From contig NZ_CALKHS010000003.1 of the NCBI RefSeq assembly GCF_937988725.1, forward strand, positions 124,001 to 188,000: 64,000 bases of DNA, given 5' to 3'. How positions within the stretch are numbered: position 1 is the stretch's first letter; each line of letters begins with the position of its first letter. This stretch comes from an uncultured Castellaniella sp. Its GTDB lineage: Bacteria; Pseudomonadota; Gammaproteobacteria; Burkholderiales; Burkholderiaceae_B. The notes beneath the pieces were generated by a model. The model did no database searches and was not told the DNA's origin. It saw only the letters and a list, made by a program, of their open reading frames with translations. The position numbers and the translations under genes are program-made. Of this stretch, positions 26,151 through 34,502 are shown piece by piece.

Positions 26151-27311
26151 ATGTTCGACGCTGCGGGACACCATCAGGACATTCGCGATGCGATTCGCGA
26201 TCTGTGCGCGCAATTCGGCGACGAATATTTCCGGCGAGTGGACGAACAGCGCGGCTATCCGGCGGAATTCGTCGACGCGCTGACCCAGGCCGGCTGGCTG
26301 GCGGCCCTGATTCCGGAAGAGTACGGCGGCTCCGGCCTGGGGCTGACCGAGGCTTCCGTGATCATGGAGGAGATCAACCGGGCGGGCGGCAATTCGGGCG
26401 CCTGCCACGGGCAGATGTACAACATGGGCACGATCCTGCGGCATGGCTCCGAGGCGCAAAAGCGGCAGTGGCTGCCCAAGATCGCCAGCGGCGAACTGCG
26501 CCTGCAGTCCATGGCCGTCACGGAACCGACCACGGGCACGGACACCACAAAGATCAAGACGACGGCCGTGAAGAAGGACGGCCGCTATGTGGTCAACGGG
26601 CAGAAGGTCTGGATTTCCCGGGTGCAGCATTCCGACCTGATGGTCCTGCTGGCCCGCACCACGCCGCTGGATCAGGTCCGCAAGAAATCGGAAGGCATGT
26701 CGATCTTCATGGTGGACCTGAAGTCCGCCATCGGCCATGGCCTGACCGTGCGGCCGATCCTGAACATGGTCAATCACGAGACCAATGAGCTGTTCTTCGA
26801 AGACCTGGAAATCCCGGAGGAAAACCTGATCGGCCAGGAAGGCAAGGGCTTCAAGTACATCCTGGACGGCCTGAACGCCGAACGCACGCTGATCGCCGCC
26901 GAGTGCATCGGCGACGGCTACTGGTTCGTGGACCGGGCGAAGAAGTACGTCAGCGAGCGCATCGTGTTCGGCCGCCCCATCGGCCAGAACCAGGGGGTGC
27001 AGTTTCCCATCGCGAAGGCCTTCGTCAACGTGGAGGCCGCCAGCCTGATGCGCTACCAGGCCTGCGCCCTGTTCGATGCCCATCAGGATTGCGGCGCCCA
27101 GGCCAACATGGCCAAGATGCTGGCGGCTGACGCATCCTGGGAAGCCGCCAACGCCTGCCTGCAGGCCCACGGCGGATTCGGCTTCGCCTGCGAATACGAC
27201 ATCGAGCGCAAGTTCCGCGAAACCCGCCTGTACCAGGTGGCGCCGATTTCCACCAACCTGATCCTGTCGTACGTCGGCCAGCACGTGCTGGGCATGCCGC
27301 GTTCGTTCTGA
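26151..27311 (+). CDS. Acyl-CoA dehydrogenase family protein
   Basis: 386 residues with the N-terminal, middle and C-terminal domains of the family. AVTEPTTGTDTTKIKTTAVK fits the FAD-contact region. The usual YEGT motif carrying the catalytic Glu near the C-terminus is replaced by LYQVAPISTN, so the base must be elsewhere or the reaction may differ. It should oxidise or reduce a CoA thioester with FAD. It lies 10 bases before a class III CoA-transferase, suggesting the two activate and oxidise one acid. Confidence 0.9.
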   Translation: MFDAAGHHQDIRDAIRDLCAQFGDEYFRRVDEQRGYPAEFVDALTQAGWLAALIPEEYGGSGLGLTEASVIMEEINRAGGNSGACHGQMYNMGTILRHGSEAQKRQWLPKIASGELRLQSMAVTEPTTGTDTTKIKTTAVKKDGRYVVNGQKVWISRVQHSDLMVLLARTTPLDQVRKKSEGMSIFMVDLKSAIGHGLTVRPILNMVNHETNELFFEDLEIPEENLIGQEGKGFKYILDGLNAERTLIAAECIGDGYWFVDRAKKYVSERIVFGRPIGQNQGVQFPIAKAFVNVEAASLMRYQACALFDAHQDCGAQANMAKMLAADASWEAANACLQAHGGFGFACEYDIERKFRETRLYQVAPISTNLILSYVGQHVLGMPRSF

Positions 27312-27321
27312 AGAGGTCATC

Positions 27322-28473
27322 ATGCTGCCCTTGCAGGACATCACGGTCATCACCCTGGAACATGCCATCGCCGCGCCTTTCTGCACGCGCCAGCTGGCGG
27401 ACCTGGGCGCCCGGGTCATCAAGATCGAGCGGCCCGGCGTGGGGGATTTCGCGCGCGGCTACGACGAACGGGTGCGCGGCCTGTCGTCGCACTTCGTCTG
27501 GGTGAACCGGTCCAAGGAAAGCCTGGCGCTGGACGTCAAGCAGCCGGCGTCGGCGGACGTCATCGAGCGTCTGCTGGAGAAGGCCGACGTGCTGGTGCAG
27601 AACCTGGCGCCGGGCGCCGCCGCGCGCCTGGGCCTGTCCTTCGAGGCCCTGCACGAGCGCTTTCCCCGCCTGATCGTGTGCGATATTTCGGGCTACGGCA
27701 ATGACGGTCCGTACCGCGACAAGAAGGCCTACGATCTGCTGATCCAGAGCGAATCCGGCTTCCTGTCGGTCACGGGCTCGGCGGACGAACCCGCCAAGGC
27801 GGGCTGTTCCATCGCCGACATCGCCGCCGGCATGTATGCCTACACCAACATCCTGGCGGCGCTGATCGAGCGCGGCAAGACGGGGACGGGGCGCCATATC
27901 GACGTGTCCATGCTGGAGAGCATGGCCGAATGGATGTCCTACCCGATGTATTACGGCTTCGACGGCGCCCCGCCGCCGGCCCGCAGCGGGGCCTCGCATG
28001 CCACGATCTATCCCTATGGCCCCTTCACGGCAGGGGATGGCAAGACCGTGATGCTGGGGCTGCAGAACGAGCGGGAATGGCAGGTCTTCTGCGACAAGGT
28101 CCTGCGGCAGCCGGACCTGGCCGTCGACCCGCGCTTTTCAAGCAATTCCCGGCGCTCGGCCGCCCGCGCCGAATTGCGCGCCCTGATCCTGGACGTCTTC
28201 GCCGCGCTCAGCATCGATCAGGTCATCGCCCGCCTGGACGAGGCCCGGATCGCCAATGCGCAGATGAACGACATGGCCGATCTGTGGGCGCATCCGCAGC
28301 TTCGGGCGCGGGGGCGGTGGACGACGGTCGACAGTCCGGCGGGCGCGCTGCCCGCGCTGTTGCCGCCCGGCGTCGGCGACCCCGCAGAAACCCGGATGGG
28401 CGCAATCCCGGCCTTGGGCGAACATACCCGGGCCATCCTGCAGGAATTGGGCTTCTCGGACGACACGCTCTGA
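27322..28473 (+). CDS. CaiB/BaiF (class III) CoA-transferase
   Basis: 383 residues. Opening LPLQDITVITLEHAIAAPFCTRQLADLGARVIKIE-type start and the QSESGFLSVTGSADEPAKAG stretch are typical. The catalytic Asp is probably the one in CSIADIAAG. It moves CoA from a donor acyl-CoA to a free organic acid. It is paired with the acyl-CoA dehydrogenase just upstream and is followed by a TRAP binding protein that may bring in the acid. Confidence 0.92.
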   Translation: MLPLQDITVITLEHAIAAPFCTRQLADLGARVIKIERPGVGDFARGYDERVRGLSSHFVWVNRSKESLALDVKQPASADVIERLLEKADVLVQNLAPGAAARLGLSFEALHERFPRLIVCDISGYGNDGPYRDKKAYDLLIQSESGFLSVTGSADEPAKAGCSIADIAAGMYAYTNILAALIERGKTGTGRHIDVSMLESMAEWMSYPMYYGFDGAPPPARSGASHATIYPYGPFTAGDGKTVMLGLQNEREWQVFCDKVLRQPDLAVDPRFSSNSRRSAARAELRALILDVFAALSIDQVIARLDEARIANAQMNDMADLWAHPQLRARGRWTTVDSPAGALPALLPPGVGDPAETRMGAIPALGEHTRAILQELGFSDDTL

Positions 28474-28587
28474 GCGCCCGATGATCCACCGGGTCCTTGC
28501 CTCACCGGACCCTCACACAGAGCCTGGCAGCTGGAACGATCAGCTGGCTGACCCGGGCCGATACATCACCTTCAAGGAGACAAATCC

Positions 28588-29595
28588 ATGCAATCCCGCA
28601 CACTCACCCGCCTGGCGCTGGCCCTGGGCATCACGCTGTCCGCCAGCCTGGCGGCCACGGCCGTCCAGGCCGCGCCCATCGTCATCAAGTTCAGCCACGT
28701 GGTGGCGGCGACCGCTCCCAAGGGGCAGGGCGCGCTGAAGTTCAAGGAACTGGCCGAGGCCGCCCTGCCGGGCAAGGTCGAAGTCCAGGTCTTCCCGAAT
28801 TCGCAATTGTTCGGCGACGGCAAGGAAATGGAGGCCCTGCTGCTGGGCGACGTGCAGCTCATCGCGCCGTCGCTGTCCAAGTTCGACCGCTACACCAAGA
28901 AGCTGCAGATCTTCGACCTGCCGTTCCTGTTCGACGACATGGACGCCGTGGACCGTTTCCAGGCCAGCCAGGCGGGCCAGAGCCTGCTGAATTCCATGAC
29001 GTCCAAGGGCATCAAGGGCCTGGCGTACTGGCACAACGGCATGAAGCAGCTGTCCACCAACAAGAGCAAGCTGACGCGTCCGGAAGACATCAAGGGCCTG
29101 AAGTTCCGCATCCAGGCGTCCGACGTGCTGGAGGCCCAGTTCCGCCAGTTGGGCGCCAACCCGCAGAAGCTGGCTTTCTCCGAGGTCTATCAGGCCTTGC
29201 AGACCGGCGTGGTGGACGGCCAGGAAAACACCTGGTCCAACATCTACACCCAGAAGCTGCATGAGGTGCAGAAGACCATCGCCGTCACCAACCATGGCGA
29301 CATCGATTACATGGTGATCGCCAACGCCGGCTGGTGGGACGGCCTGCCCAAGGACGTGCAGGCGGGCCTGAGCAAGGCCATGGCGGGCGCCACCGAATAC
29401 GCCAACAAGCTGGCGGCCGACATCAATGAACGCGATCGCCAGCGGATCGCCGATGCGGGCGCCGCGAAGATCCAGACCCTGTCCAAGGAAGACGTCGCTG
29501 CCTGGCGCACGGCCATGCAGCCCGTCTGGAAGAAGTTCGAAGCTCAGATCGGCAAGGACCTGATCGAGGCCGCCCAGGCGTCCAACAAGAGCTGA
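28588..29595 (+). CDS. TRAP transporter periplasmic binding protein (DctP family), orphan
   Basis: 335 residues with a signal peptide (LTRLALALGITLSASLAATA, cut near AVQAA). The mature part starts IVIKFSHVVAATAPKGQGAL, close to C4-dicarboxylate binding proteins. FRIQASDVLEAQFRQLGANP contains the Arg that binds the substrate carboxylate. No membrane subunit follows; the nearest DctQM genes are at 31576-33410, with their own DctP. It may therefore share those subunits. A strong terminator follows. Confidence 0.9.
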   Translation: MQSRTLTRLALALGITLSASLAATAVQAAPIVIKFSHVVAATAPKGQGALKFKELAEAALPGKVEVQVFPNSQLFGDGKEMEALLLGDVQLIAPSLSKFDRYTKKLQIFDLPFLFDDMDAVDRFQASQAGQSLLNSMTSKGIKGLAYWHNGMKQLSTNKSKLTRPEDIKGLKFRIQASDVLEAQFRQLGANPQKLAFSEVYQALQTGVVDGQENTWSNIYTQKLHEVQKTIAVTNHGDIDYMVIANAGWWDGLPKDVQAGLSKAMAGATEYANKLAADINERDRQRIADAGAAKIQTLSKEDVAAWRTAMQPVWKKFEAQIGKDLIEAAQASNKS

Positions 29596-29606
29596 ACCCT
29601 GTCGCA

Positions 29607-29646
29607 GCGGCCCGCCCGGGGCCCTCCGGGCGGGCCGCATTCTTTT
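29607..29646 (+). terminator. Rho-independent terminator after the orphan DctP gene
   Basis: GCGGCCCGCCCGG pairs with CCGGGCGGGCCGC (13 base pairs, six-base loop), followed by ATTCTTTT. The next gene starts at 29656, so it either reads through this or has its own start signal. Confidence 0.8.
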
Positions 29647-29655
29647 GGAGCATCA

Positions 29656-30480
29656 ATGATGGATTTTTCGTCCTGGATCGGCCGCACCGAGACCTGCGAT
29701 GACACGCTGGATCCGATCCATGCGCAGCGCGTGGCGCTGAGCCTGGACGACCCCTTGGATTCACGCCGCGATCTGCCCTTGCTGTGGCACTGGGCGTTCT
29801 TCGTCCACGGCGAGCCCTACGCCAGCCTGGGGCGCGATGGCCATCCCCAGAAGGATGCCTTTCTGCCGCCGGTGGGCAGCCGCAACCGCATGTGGGCCGG
29901 CGGGCGCCTTCAGTTTCACGCGCCGCTGGTCGTGGGGCGGCCCGCCCGGAGAGTCTCCAGGATTGCGAACATCGTCGAAAAGACGGGGCGCACCGGCCTG
30001 CTGCAGTTCATGACGGTCGAGCATCACTATACCCAGGACGGGGCGCTGTGCATCGCGGAGGAGCAGGACATCGTCTACCGCGAACCGGCCCCCCCCGTGC
30101 TGCAGGGCGCCAAGCCCGCGCCGCAGGCGCAATGGACGCAGGCCGTGACGCCCGACTCCACCCGGCTGTTCCGTTATTCCGCCGTCACCTTCAATGGCCA
30201 TCGCATCCATTACGACGACCGCTACGTGCGCGAGGTCGAAGGCTATCCCGGCCTGGTGGTGCATGGTCCCATGATCGCCACGCTGATGGTGCAGGCGTTC
30301 ACCCGGGCCCACCCCGATCTGGCCGTGCGGTCCCTGGCCTATCGGGGCCTGCGCCCGCTGATTTCGCCGCGCGCCTTCCAGGTGGGCGGCCGCCTGCAGG
30401 ACGGACAGGCCGCGCAGCTGTGGGCGGAACAGGACGGCATGCTGGCGCACCAGGCGGACATCACCTTCGCCCGGAGCTGA
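29656..30480 (+). CDS. FAS1-like/MaoC dehydratase, mesaconyl-CoA hydratase-like
   Basis: 274 residues with two hot-dog halves. The second carries FRYSAVTFNGHRIHYDDRY (near residue 175), the hydratase motif of the HTD2/mesaconyl-C4-CoA hydratase group, followed by LVVHGPMIATLM. It should add water to an enoyl-CoA or remove it. It fits the same CoA-thioester pathway as the acyl-CoA dehydrogenase and CoA-transferase upstream. No citramalyl-CoA lyase (CitE) gene is seen nearby, so a mesaconate route is only a suggestion. Confidence 0.85.
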   Translation: MMDFSSWIGRTETCDDTLDPIHAQRVALSLDDPLDSRRDLPLLWHWAFFVHGEPYASLGRDGHPQKDAFLPPVGSRNRMWAGGRLQFHAPLVVGRPARRVSRIANIVEKTGRTGLLQFMTVEHHYTQDGALCIAEEQDIVYREPAPPVLQGAKPAPQAQWTQAVTPDSTRLFRYSAVTFNGHRIHYDDRYVREVEGYPGLVVHGPMIATLMVQAFTRAHPDLAVRSLAYRGLRPLISPRAFQVGGRLQDGQAAQLWAEQDGMLAHQADITFARS

Positions 30481-30500
30481 TCGAGGTCTTCAGGAGGGCG

Positions 30501-30522
30501 TGGGGGTGTTCACCCCCATTTT
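30501..30522 (+). terminator. Terminator between convergent hydratase and LysR genes
   Basis: TGGGGGT and ACCCCCA form a seven-base-pair stem with loop GTTC and are followed by TTTT. It overlaps the last codons of the convergent LysR gene, an economical arrangement. Confidence 0.6.
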
Positions 30523-31412
30523 CGTTCCGCCACGTGCTGGTGCAGATAGTGCACGAAGGCCTCGGCCGCCGGCGGCAGGCTGGCGTGCTGGCGGCTGTAG
30601 ATGAAGAACTTCCGGCGGACCTGGGGATCGTGCAGCGGCCGCGCCCGCAGGCCGTAGAGGTCCACCAGGCGCTGCGCGTAGGGCAGGCAGGCGGTCACGC
30701 CCAGGCCGGCGTTGACCATGCTCAGGGCGGTGCTCATGAAGGTGACTTCGTGGCTGGGGCGCACGATCTGCGCGGGCGACAGCTGGTGGAGGTCCATGGC
30801 CAGCTGATCCGTGAACTGCCCGTGCAGCGCGATCAGCGGATGGCGCATCAGGTCCGTCCAGCCGACCCGCTTCAGGGATTCCAGCGGGTGGCCGGCGGGA
30901 AACACGGCCATGAAGGGCAGGTCGAACAGCGGATCGGCCGCGATGTCGGACAGGCCCTCGCGATAGGGGCCGATGCTGATGTCGACTTCGCCGCGCATCG
31001 CCTGGGTGATGGCGTTTTCCACGGCGCAGTCCAGCAGGTGGACCTGGATGTGGGGGTGCGCCTGGCGAAAGCCGGCGATGACTTCCGGGATCAGCGTGCT
31101 GGACATGAGCTGGGGGGCGGCGATCCGGACGATGCCGCGGCGCAGGCGCTTGAGATTGTCGATGTTGTCCAGCGCGCCGTCCAGGTCGCGGAGCACGCGC
31201 GTGGCGACGGAATGGAACTCGCGCCCGACCTCCGAGAGCTGGATGCGCCGCGTGCTGCGGTCCACCAGGCGCACGCCCAGCTGGGATTCCAGTTCCTTGA
31301 TCAGGCCGCTGAGAGCCGACTGGGTGATGTGCAAGGATTCGGCCGCCCGTGTGAAACCTCCGGTGCGGGCCAGCGCCGCGAAGGCGCGCAACTGGCGAAG
31401 CGTGACTTCCAT
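30510..31412 (-). CDS. LysR family regulator, divergent from the TRAP operon
   Basis: 300 residues. The N-terminal reads MEVTLRQLRAFAALARTGGF with TQSALSGLIKELESQLG; the effector domain is complete. It is divergent from the TRAP DctQMP genes and the homogentisate genes that follow them, so it probably controls their expression. In the 163-base gap, GCATCC-N8-GGATGC at 31479-31498 is an inverted repeat of uncertain role. Confidence 0.9.
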   Translation of the reverse strand: MEVTLRQLRAFAALARTGGFTRAAESLHITQSALSGLIKELESQLGVRLVDRSTRRIQLSEVGREFHSVATRVLRDLDGALDNIDNLKRLRRGIVRIAAPQLMSSTLIPEVIAGFRQAHPHIQVHLLDCAVENAITQAMRGEVDISIGPYREGLSDIAADPLFDLPFMAVFPAGHPLESLKRVGWTDLMRHPLIALHGQFTDQLAMDLHQLSPAQIVRPSHEVTFMSTALSMVNAGLGVTACLPYAQRLVDLYGLRARPLHDPQVRRKFFIYSRQHASLPPAAEAFVHYLHQHVAERKWG

Positions 31413-31575
31413 CGGAAAATCCTATGAATCAATGAATAAAAACTGTTTGTATGATAGCTGGAAACTCCGTCTAATGGAGCATCCAAGAACAAGGATGCGC
31501 GGGCATCGCCCGGCAGGCATCCACACCCGGACCGGAGACAGCCATGACGTCCCTTACCTCGCGCGGTGAACGCCG

Positions 31576-32136
31576 ATGATGAGCCATACCGCCCGCCTGG
31601 TCGCCCGGGCTTTCGAAATCCTGATCGTCGCCTGCCTGGCGATCATGGGCATCCTGGTCTTCGGCAATGTCGTGCTGCGCTACGCCTTCAATTCCGGCAT
31701 CGCCATTTCGGAAGAACTTTCGCGCCTGCTGTTCGTCTGGCTGATCTTCATGGGCGCGGTCCTGGCCTCGGCGCGGCGCATCCACATCGGATTCGACACG
31801 CTGCAGCGGGCCGTCGGGCCCCGCGCGCGCCGGATGCTGGTGGTCTTCACCGGCGTGCTGATCCTGGCCGGCTGCGGGATCTTCATCGTCGGCGGCTGGC
31901 GCCAGACCTTGATCAACCTGGGCAACTCCTACCCGGTGCTGGGCATTTCCTACGCCTGGCTGTACGGGGCCGCGCTGGTGTTCGGGGTGGCGTTGATCTT
32001 TCCGGTGTGCAACAACATCCGACGGGCGCTGGCGGGCATCGACGACGGCCTGACCGAGGACCTGGCTGACCGCATCGAAGTCCAGGCGGAACGCATCGAA
32101 GACGAAGCCGCCGCGAAGAAGGGGAATGATCAATGA
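31576..32136 (+). CDS. dctQ: TRAP transporter small membrane subunit (DctQ)
   Basis: 186 residues with four hydrophobic segments and ISEELSRLLFVWLIFMGAVL, the DctQ signature. It connects the periplasmic binding protein to the large DctM channel. It starts at ATGATG, has only a weak ribosome site, and overlaps dctM by four bases (ATGA). Confidence 0.9.
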   Translation: MMSHTARLVARAFEILIVACLAIMGILVFGNVVLRYAFNSGIAISEELSRLLFVWLIFMGAVLASARRIHIGFDTLQRAVGPRARRMLVVFTGVLILAGCGIFIVGGWRQTLINLGNSYPVLGISYAWLYGAALVFGVALIFPVCNNIRRALAGIDDGLTEDLADRIEVQAERIEDEAAAKKGNDQ

Positions 32137-33410
32137 CCGCCTTCGTCTTCATCGGCACCTTGCTGGGCCTGATCGCGCTGGGCCTGCCGATCGCCTTCGC
32201 CCTGATGTTCTCCGGGGTGGCGCTGATGCTGCTGATCGGGCAGTTCGACGCCCAGATCGTGGTGCAGAACGCCGTCTCCGGAGCGGACAATTTCGTGCTG
32301 ATGGCCGTGCCGTTCTTCATCCTGGCGGGCGAATTCATGAACGCGGGCGGGCTGTCCAGGCGCATCGTCGACATGGCCAGCGCCTTCGTCGGCCATTTGC
32401 GCGGCGGCCTGGGCTATGTGGCGATCTGCGCCGGCATCCTGCTCGCCAGCCTGTCGGGGTCCGCGGTGGCGGACACGGCGGCGCTGGCGGCCATCCTGGT
32501 GCCCATGATGCGCCAGGCCGGCTACGACCCCGCGCGCGCCTGCGGCCTGATGGCCGCCAGCGGCATCATCGCGCCGGTCATCCCGCCGTCGATCGGCTTC
32601 CTGATCTTCGGCGTGGTGGCCAATATCTCCATCACCCGCCTGTTCCTGGCCGGCATCGTGCCCGGCGTCCTGATGGGGCTGTTCCTGACCGTGGCCTGGT
32701 GGTTCGTCGCCCGGCGGCAGAAGGCGGCGCTGACGCCCCGGGTGCCCTGGGGGCGGCGGCTGCGCCTGCTGGGGCAGGGCGGCTGGGCGCTGATGCTGCC
32801 GGTCATCATCATCGGCGGCCTGCGTTTCGGCATCTTCACCCCGACCGAATCCGCCGTGGTGGCGGCCGCCTACGCGCTGTTCGTCGGCGTCGCGGTGTAC
32901 CGGGAACTCGACTGGCGCAAGGTCTACGAATGCCTGCTGTCCACGGCGCAGACGACGTCGGTCGTGCTGCTGCTGGCCGCGCTGGCGATGGTCGCGTCCT
33001 ACATGATCACCATCACCGACATTTCCGGCCAGGTGGGCGGCTGGCTGTCCTCGCTGTCGGACCATCCGCTGGTCCTGGTCGCGGCCATGATGGTGGTGGT
33101 GTTCTTCGCCGGGATGGTGCTGGACTTCATCCCCATCGTGCTGATCTTCACGCCGGTGTTCATGCCGATCATCCAGGCGGCGGACATCGATCCCGTCTAT
33201 TTCGGCGTGATCTTCATCATGAACTGCTCGATCGGCATGATCACCCCGCCCGTGGGCGTGGTGCTGAACGTCGTCAGCTCCGTGGGCAAGGTGTCCATGG
33301 CCCAGGCCACGCGCGGCATCGCCCCGTTCCTGATCGCCCTGGTCTCGCTGCTGCTCGCCCTGATCCTGTTCCCCGAACTGGTGACCGTGCCCGCCCAATG
33401 GTGGCGCTAG
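32133..33410 (+). CDS. dctM: TRAP transporter large membrane subunit (DctM)
   Basis: 425 residues, highly hydrophobic with about eleven to twelve membrane segments. It contains LAGEFMNAGGLSRRIVDMA and GSAVADTAALAAILVPMM, typical of DctM. It forms the Na+-coupled channel that moves an organic acid into the cell. It is coupled to dctQ and followed by its own DctP gene. Confidence 0.93.
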   Translation: MTAFVFIGTLLGLIALGLPIAFALMFSGVALMLLIGQFDAQIVVQNAVSGADNFVLMAVPFFILAGEFMNAGGLSRRIVDMASAFVGHLRGGLGYVAICAGILLASLSGSAVADTAALAAILVPMMRQAGYDPARACGLMAASGIIAPVIPPSIGFLIFGVVANISITRLFLAGIVPGVLMGLFLTVAWWFVARRQKAALTPRVPWGRRLRLLGQGGWALMLPVIIIGGLRFGIFTPTESAVVAAAYALFVGVAVYRELDWRKVYECLLSTAQTTSVVLLLAALAMVASYMITITDISGQVGGWLSSLSDHPLVLVAAMMVVVFFAGMVLDFIPIVLIFTPVFMPIIQAADIDPVYFGVIFIMNCSIGMITPPVGVVLNVVSSVGKVSMAQATRGIAPFLIALVSLLLALILFPELVTVPAQWWR

Positions 33411-33450
33411 CGCCCGGCGCCCCGTCCGATTCCACCCAAGGAGACATTCC

Positions 33451-34431
33451 ATGAAAATCCGCACCACTCTGCTTGTCGGCCTGCTGGCCGCGACGCTGTC
33501 CGGCTCCGCCTGGGCGGCCGTCAACGCGAAGTTCGCCGTCACCCTGCCGGAAAAATCCCACCAGGGCCAGGGCGTGGCGAAGTTCGTCGAACTGGTCAAG
33601 GCCAAGAGCCATGGCGAGATCAACATCAAGCCCTACTACAGCGGCGCGCTGGGCAACGACGTGCAGGTGACCTCCGCCCTGCAGGGCGGCACGATCGAAT
33701 TCACCGTGCCCCAGACCACCACCCTGACGGGCATGGTCAAGGCCTATGAAATCCTGGATTTCCCTTTCCTGTTCAAGAACAGCGAACAGGCGGAAAAAGT
33801 GCTGGACGGCCCGGTGGGCGAGAAGCTGCTGGAAACCCTGCCGGCGCATGGCCTGGTGGGTCTGGCGTATTGGGAGAACGGCTTTTTCAACGCCACCAAC
33901 AGCAAGCACCCGATCGCCAAGGTCGAGGATTTCGAGGGCCTGAAGTTCCGTTCGATCCAGGCGAAGATCACCCAGGAGACCATCAAGGCCCTGGGCGCCA
34001 ATCCGGTGCCGCTGGCCGTGCCCGAACTCTACACGGCGCTGGAAACCCGCACCATCGATGGCCAGGGCACGCCCAACGCCGTGATCGCCGCGCTCAAGCT
34101 CTATGAAGTGCAGAAATACCTGTCCATCACGCGCCATAGCTACGGCGCCTTCATCCCGCTGGTGTCCAAGGCCTTCTGGGACAAGCTCACGCCGGACCAG
34201 CAGAAGATCCTGAAGGATTCGGCCATCGAAGCCCGCGCCTATCAGCGCCAGGTGGCGCGCGCCCAGGCGCAGTCCGCCAAGGAAACCATGGCCAAGCACG
34301 GCATGGAGATCAACGAGGTCAGCGATGCCGAGCACGACCGCATGCGCGAACGCGTCCAGCCGGTGTGGAAGATGTTCATCCCCAGCGTGGGCCAGGATCT
34401 GTTCGACCAGGTTCAGGCCGAACTGAAGTAA
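33451..34431 (+). CDS. dctP: TRAP transporter binding protein (DctP)
   Basis: 326 residues with a signal peptide ending at GSAWA. GALGNDVQVTSALQGGTIEF and EDFEGLKFRSIQAKITQETI are DctP motifs, the latter carrying the carboxylate-binding Arg. It completes the DctQMP system encoded upstream. The homogentisate operon begins 71 bases further on, so the imported acid may be aromatic; this is a guess from position. Confidence 0.92.
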   Translation: MKIRTTLLVGLLAATLSGSAWAAVNAKFAVTLPEKSHQGQGVAKFVELVKAKSHGEINIKPYYSGALGNDVQVTSALQGGTIEFTVPQTTTLTGMVKAYEILDFPFLFKNSEQAEKVLDGPVGEKLLETLPAHGLVGLAYWENGFFNATNSKHPIAKVEDFEGLKFRSIQAKITQETIKALGANPVPLAVPELYTALETRTIDGQGTPNAVIAALKLYEVQKYLSITRHSYGAFIPLVSKAFWDKLTPDQQKILKDSAIEARAYQRQVARAQAQSAKETMAKHGMEINEVSDAEHDRMRERVQPVWKMFIPSVGQDLFDQVQAELK

Positions 34432-34441
34432 GTCAGCCTTT

Positions 34442-34463
34442 GCGCGGGGCCGCGGCCCCGCGC
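34442..34463. terminator. Perfect 22-base GC-rich palindrome after dctP
   Basis: GCGCGGGGCC and GGCCCCGCGC with a two-base centre. No T-run, so it is a weak terminator at best; it may protect the dctP 3' end or separate the TRAP and homogentisate genes. Confidence 0.5.
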
Positions 34464-34502
34464 CCCGGGCGCGCTTCGGCGGCCCGGACAACCGGAGTTC
34501 CC

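Noticed and set aside
34442..34463. GC palindrome after dctP considered as a strong intrinsic terminator
   Set aside because: It has no T-run on either strand, so it is listed only as a weak hairpin.
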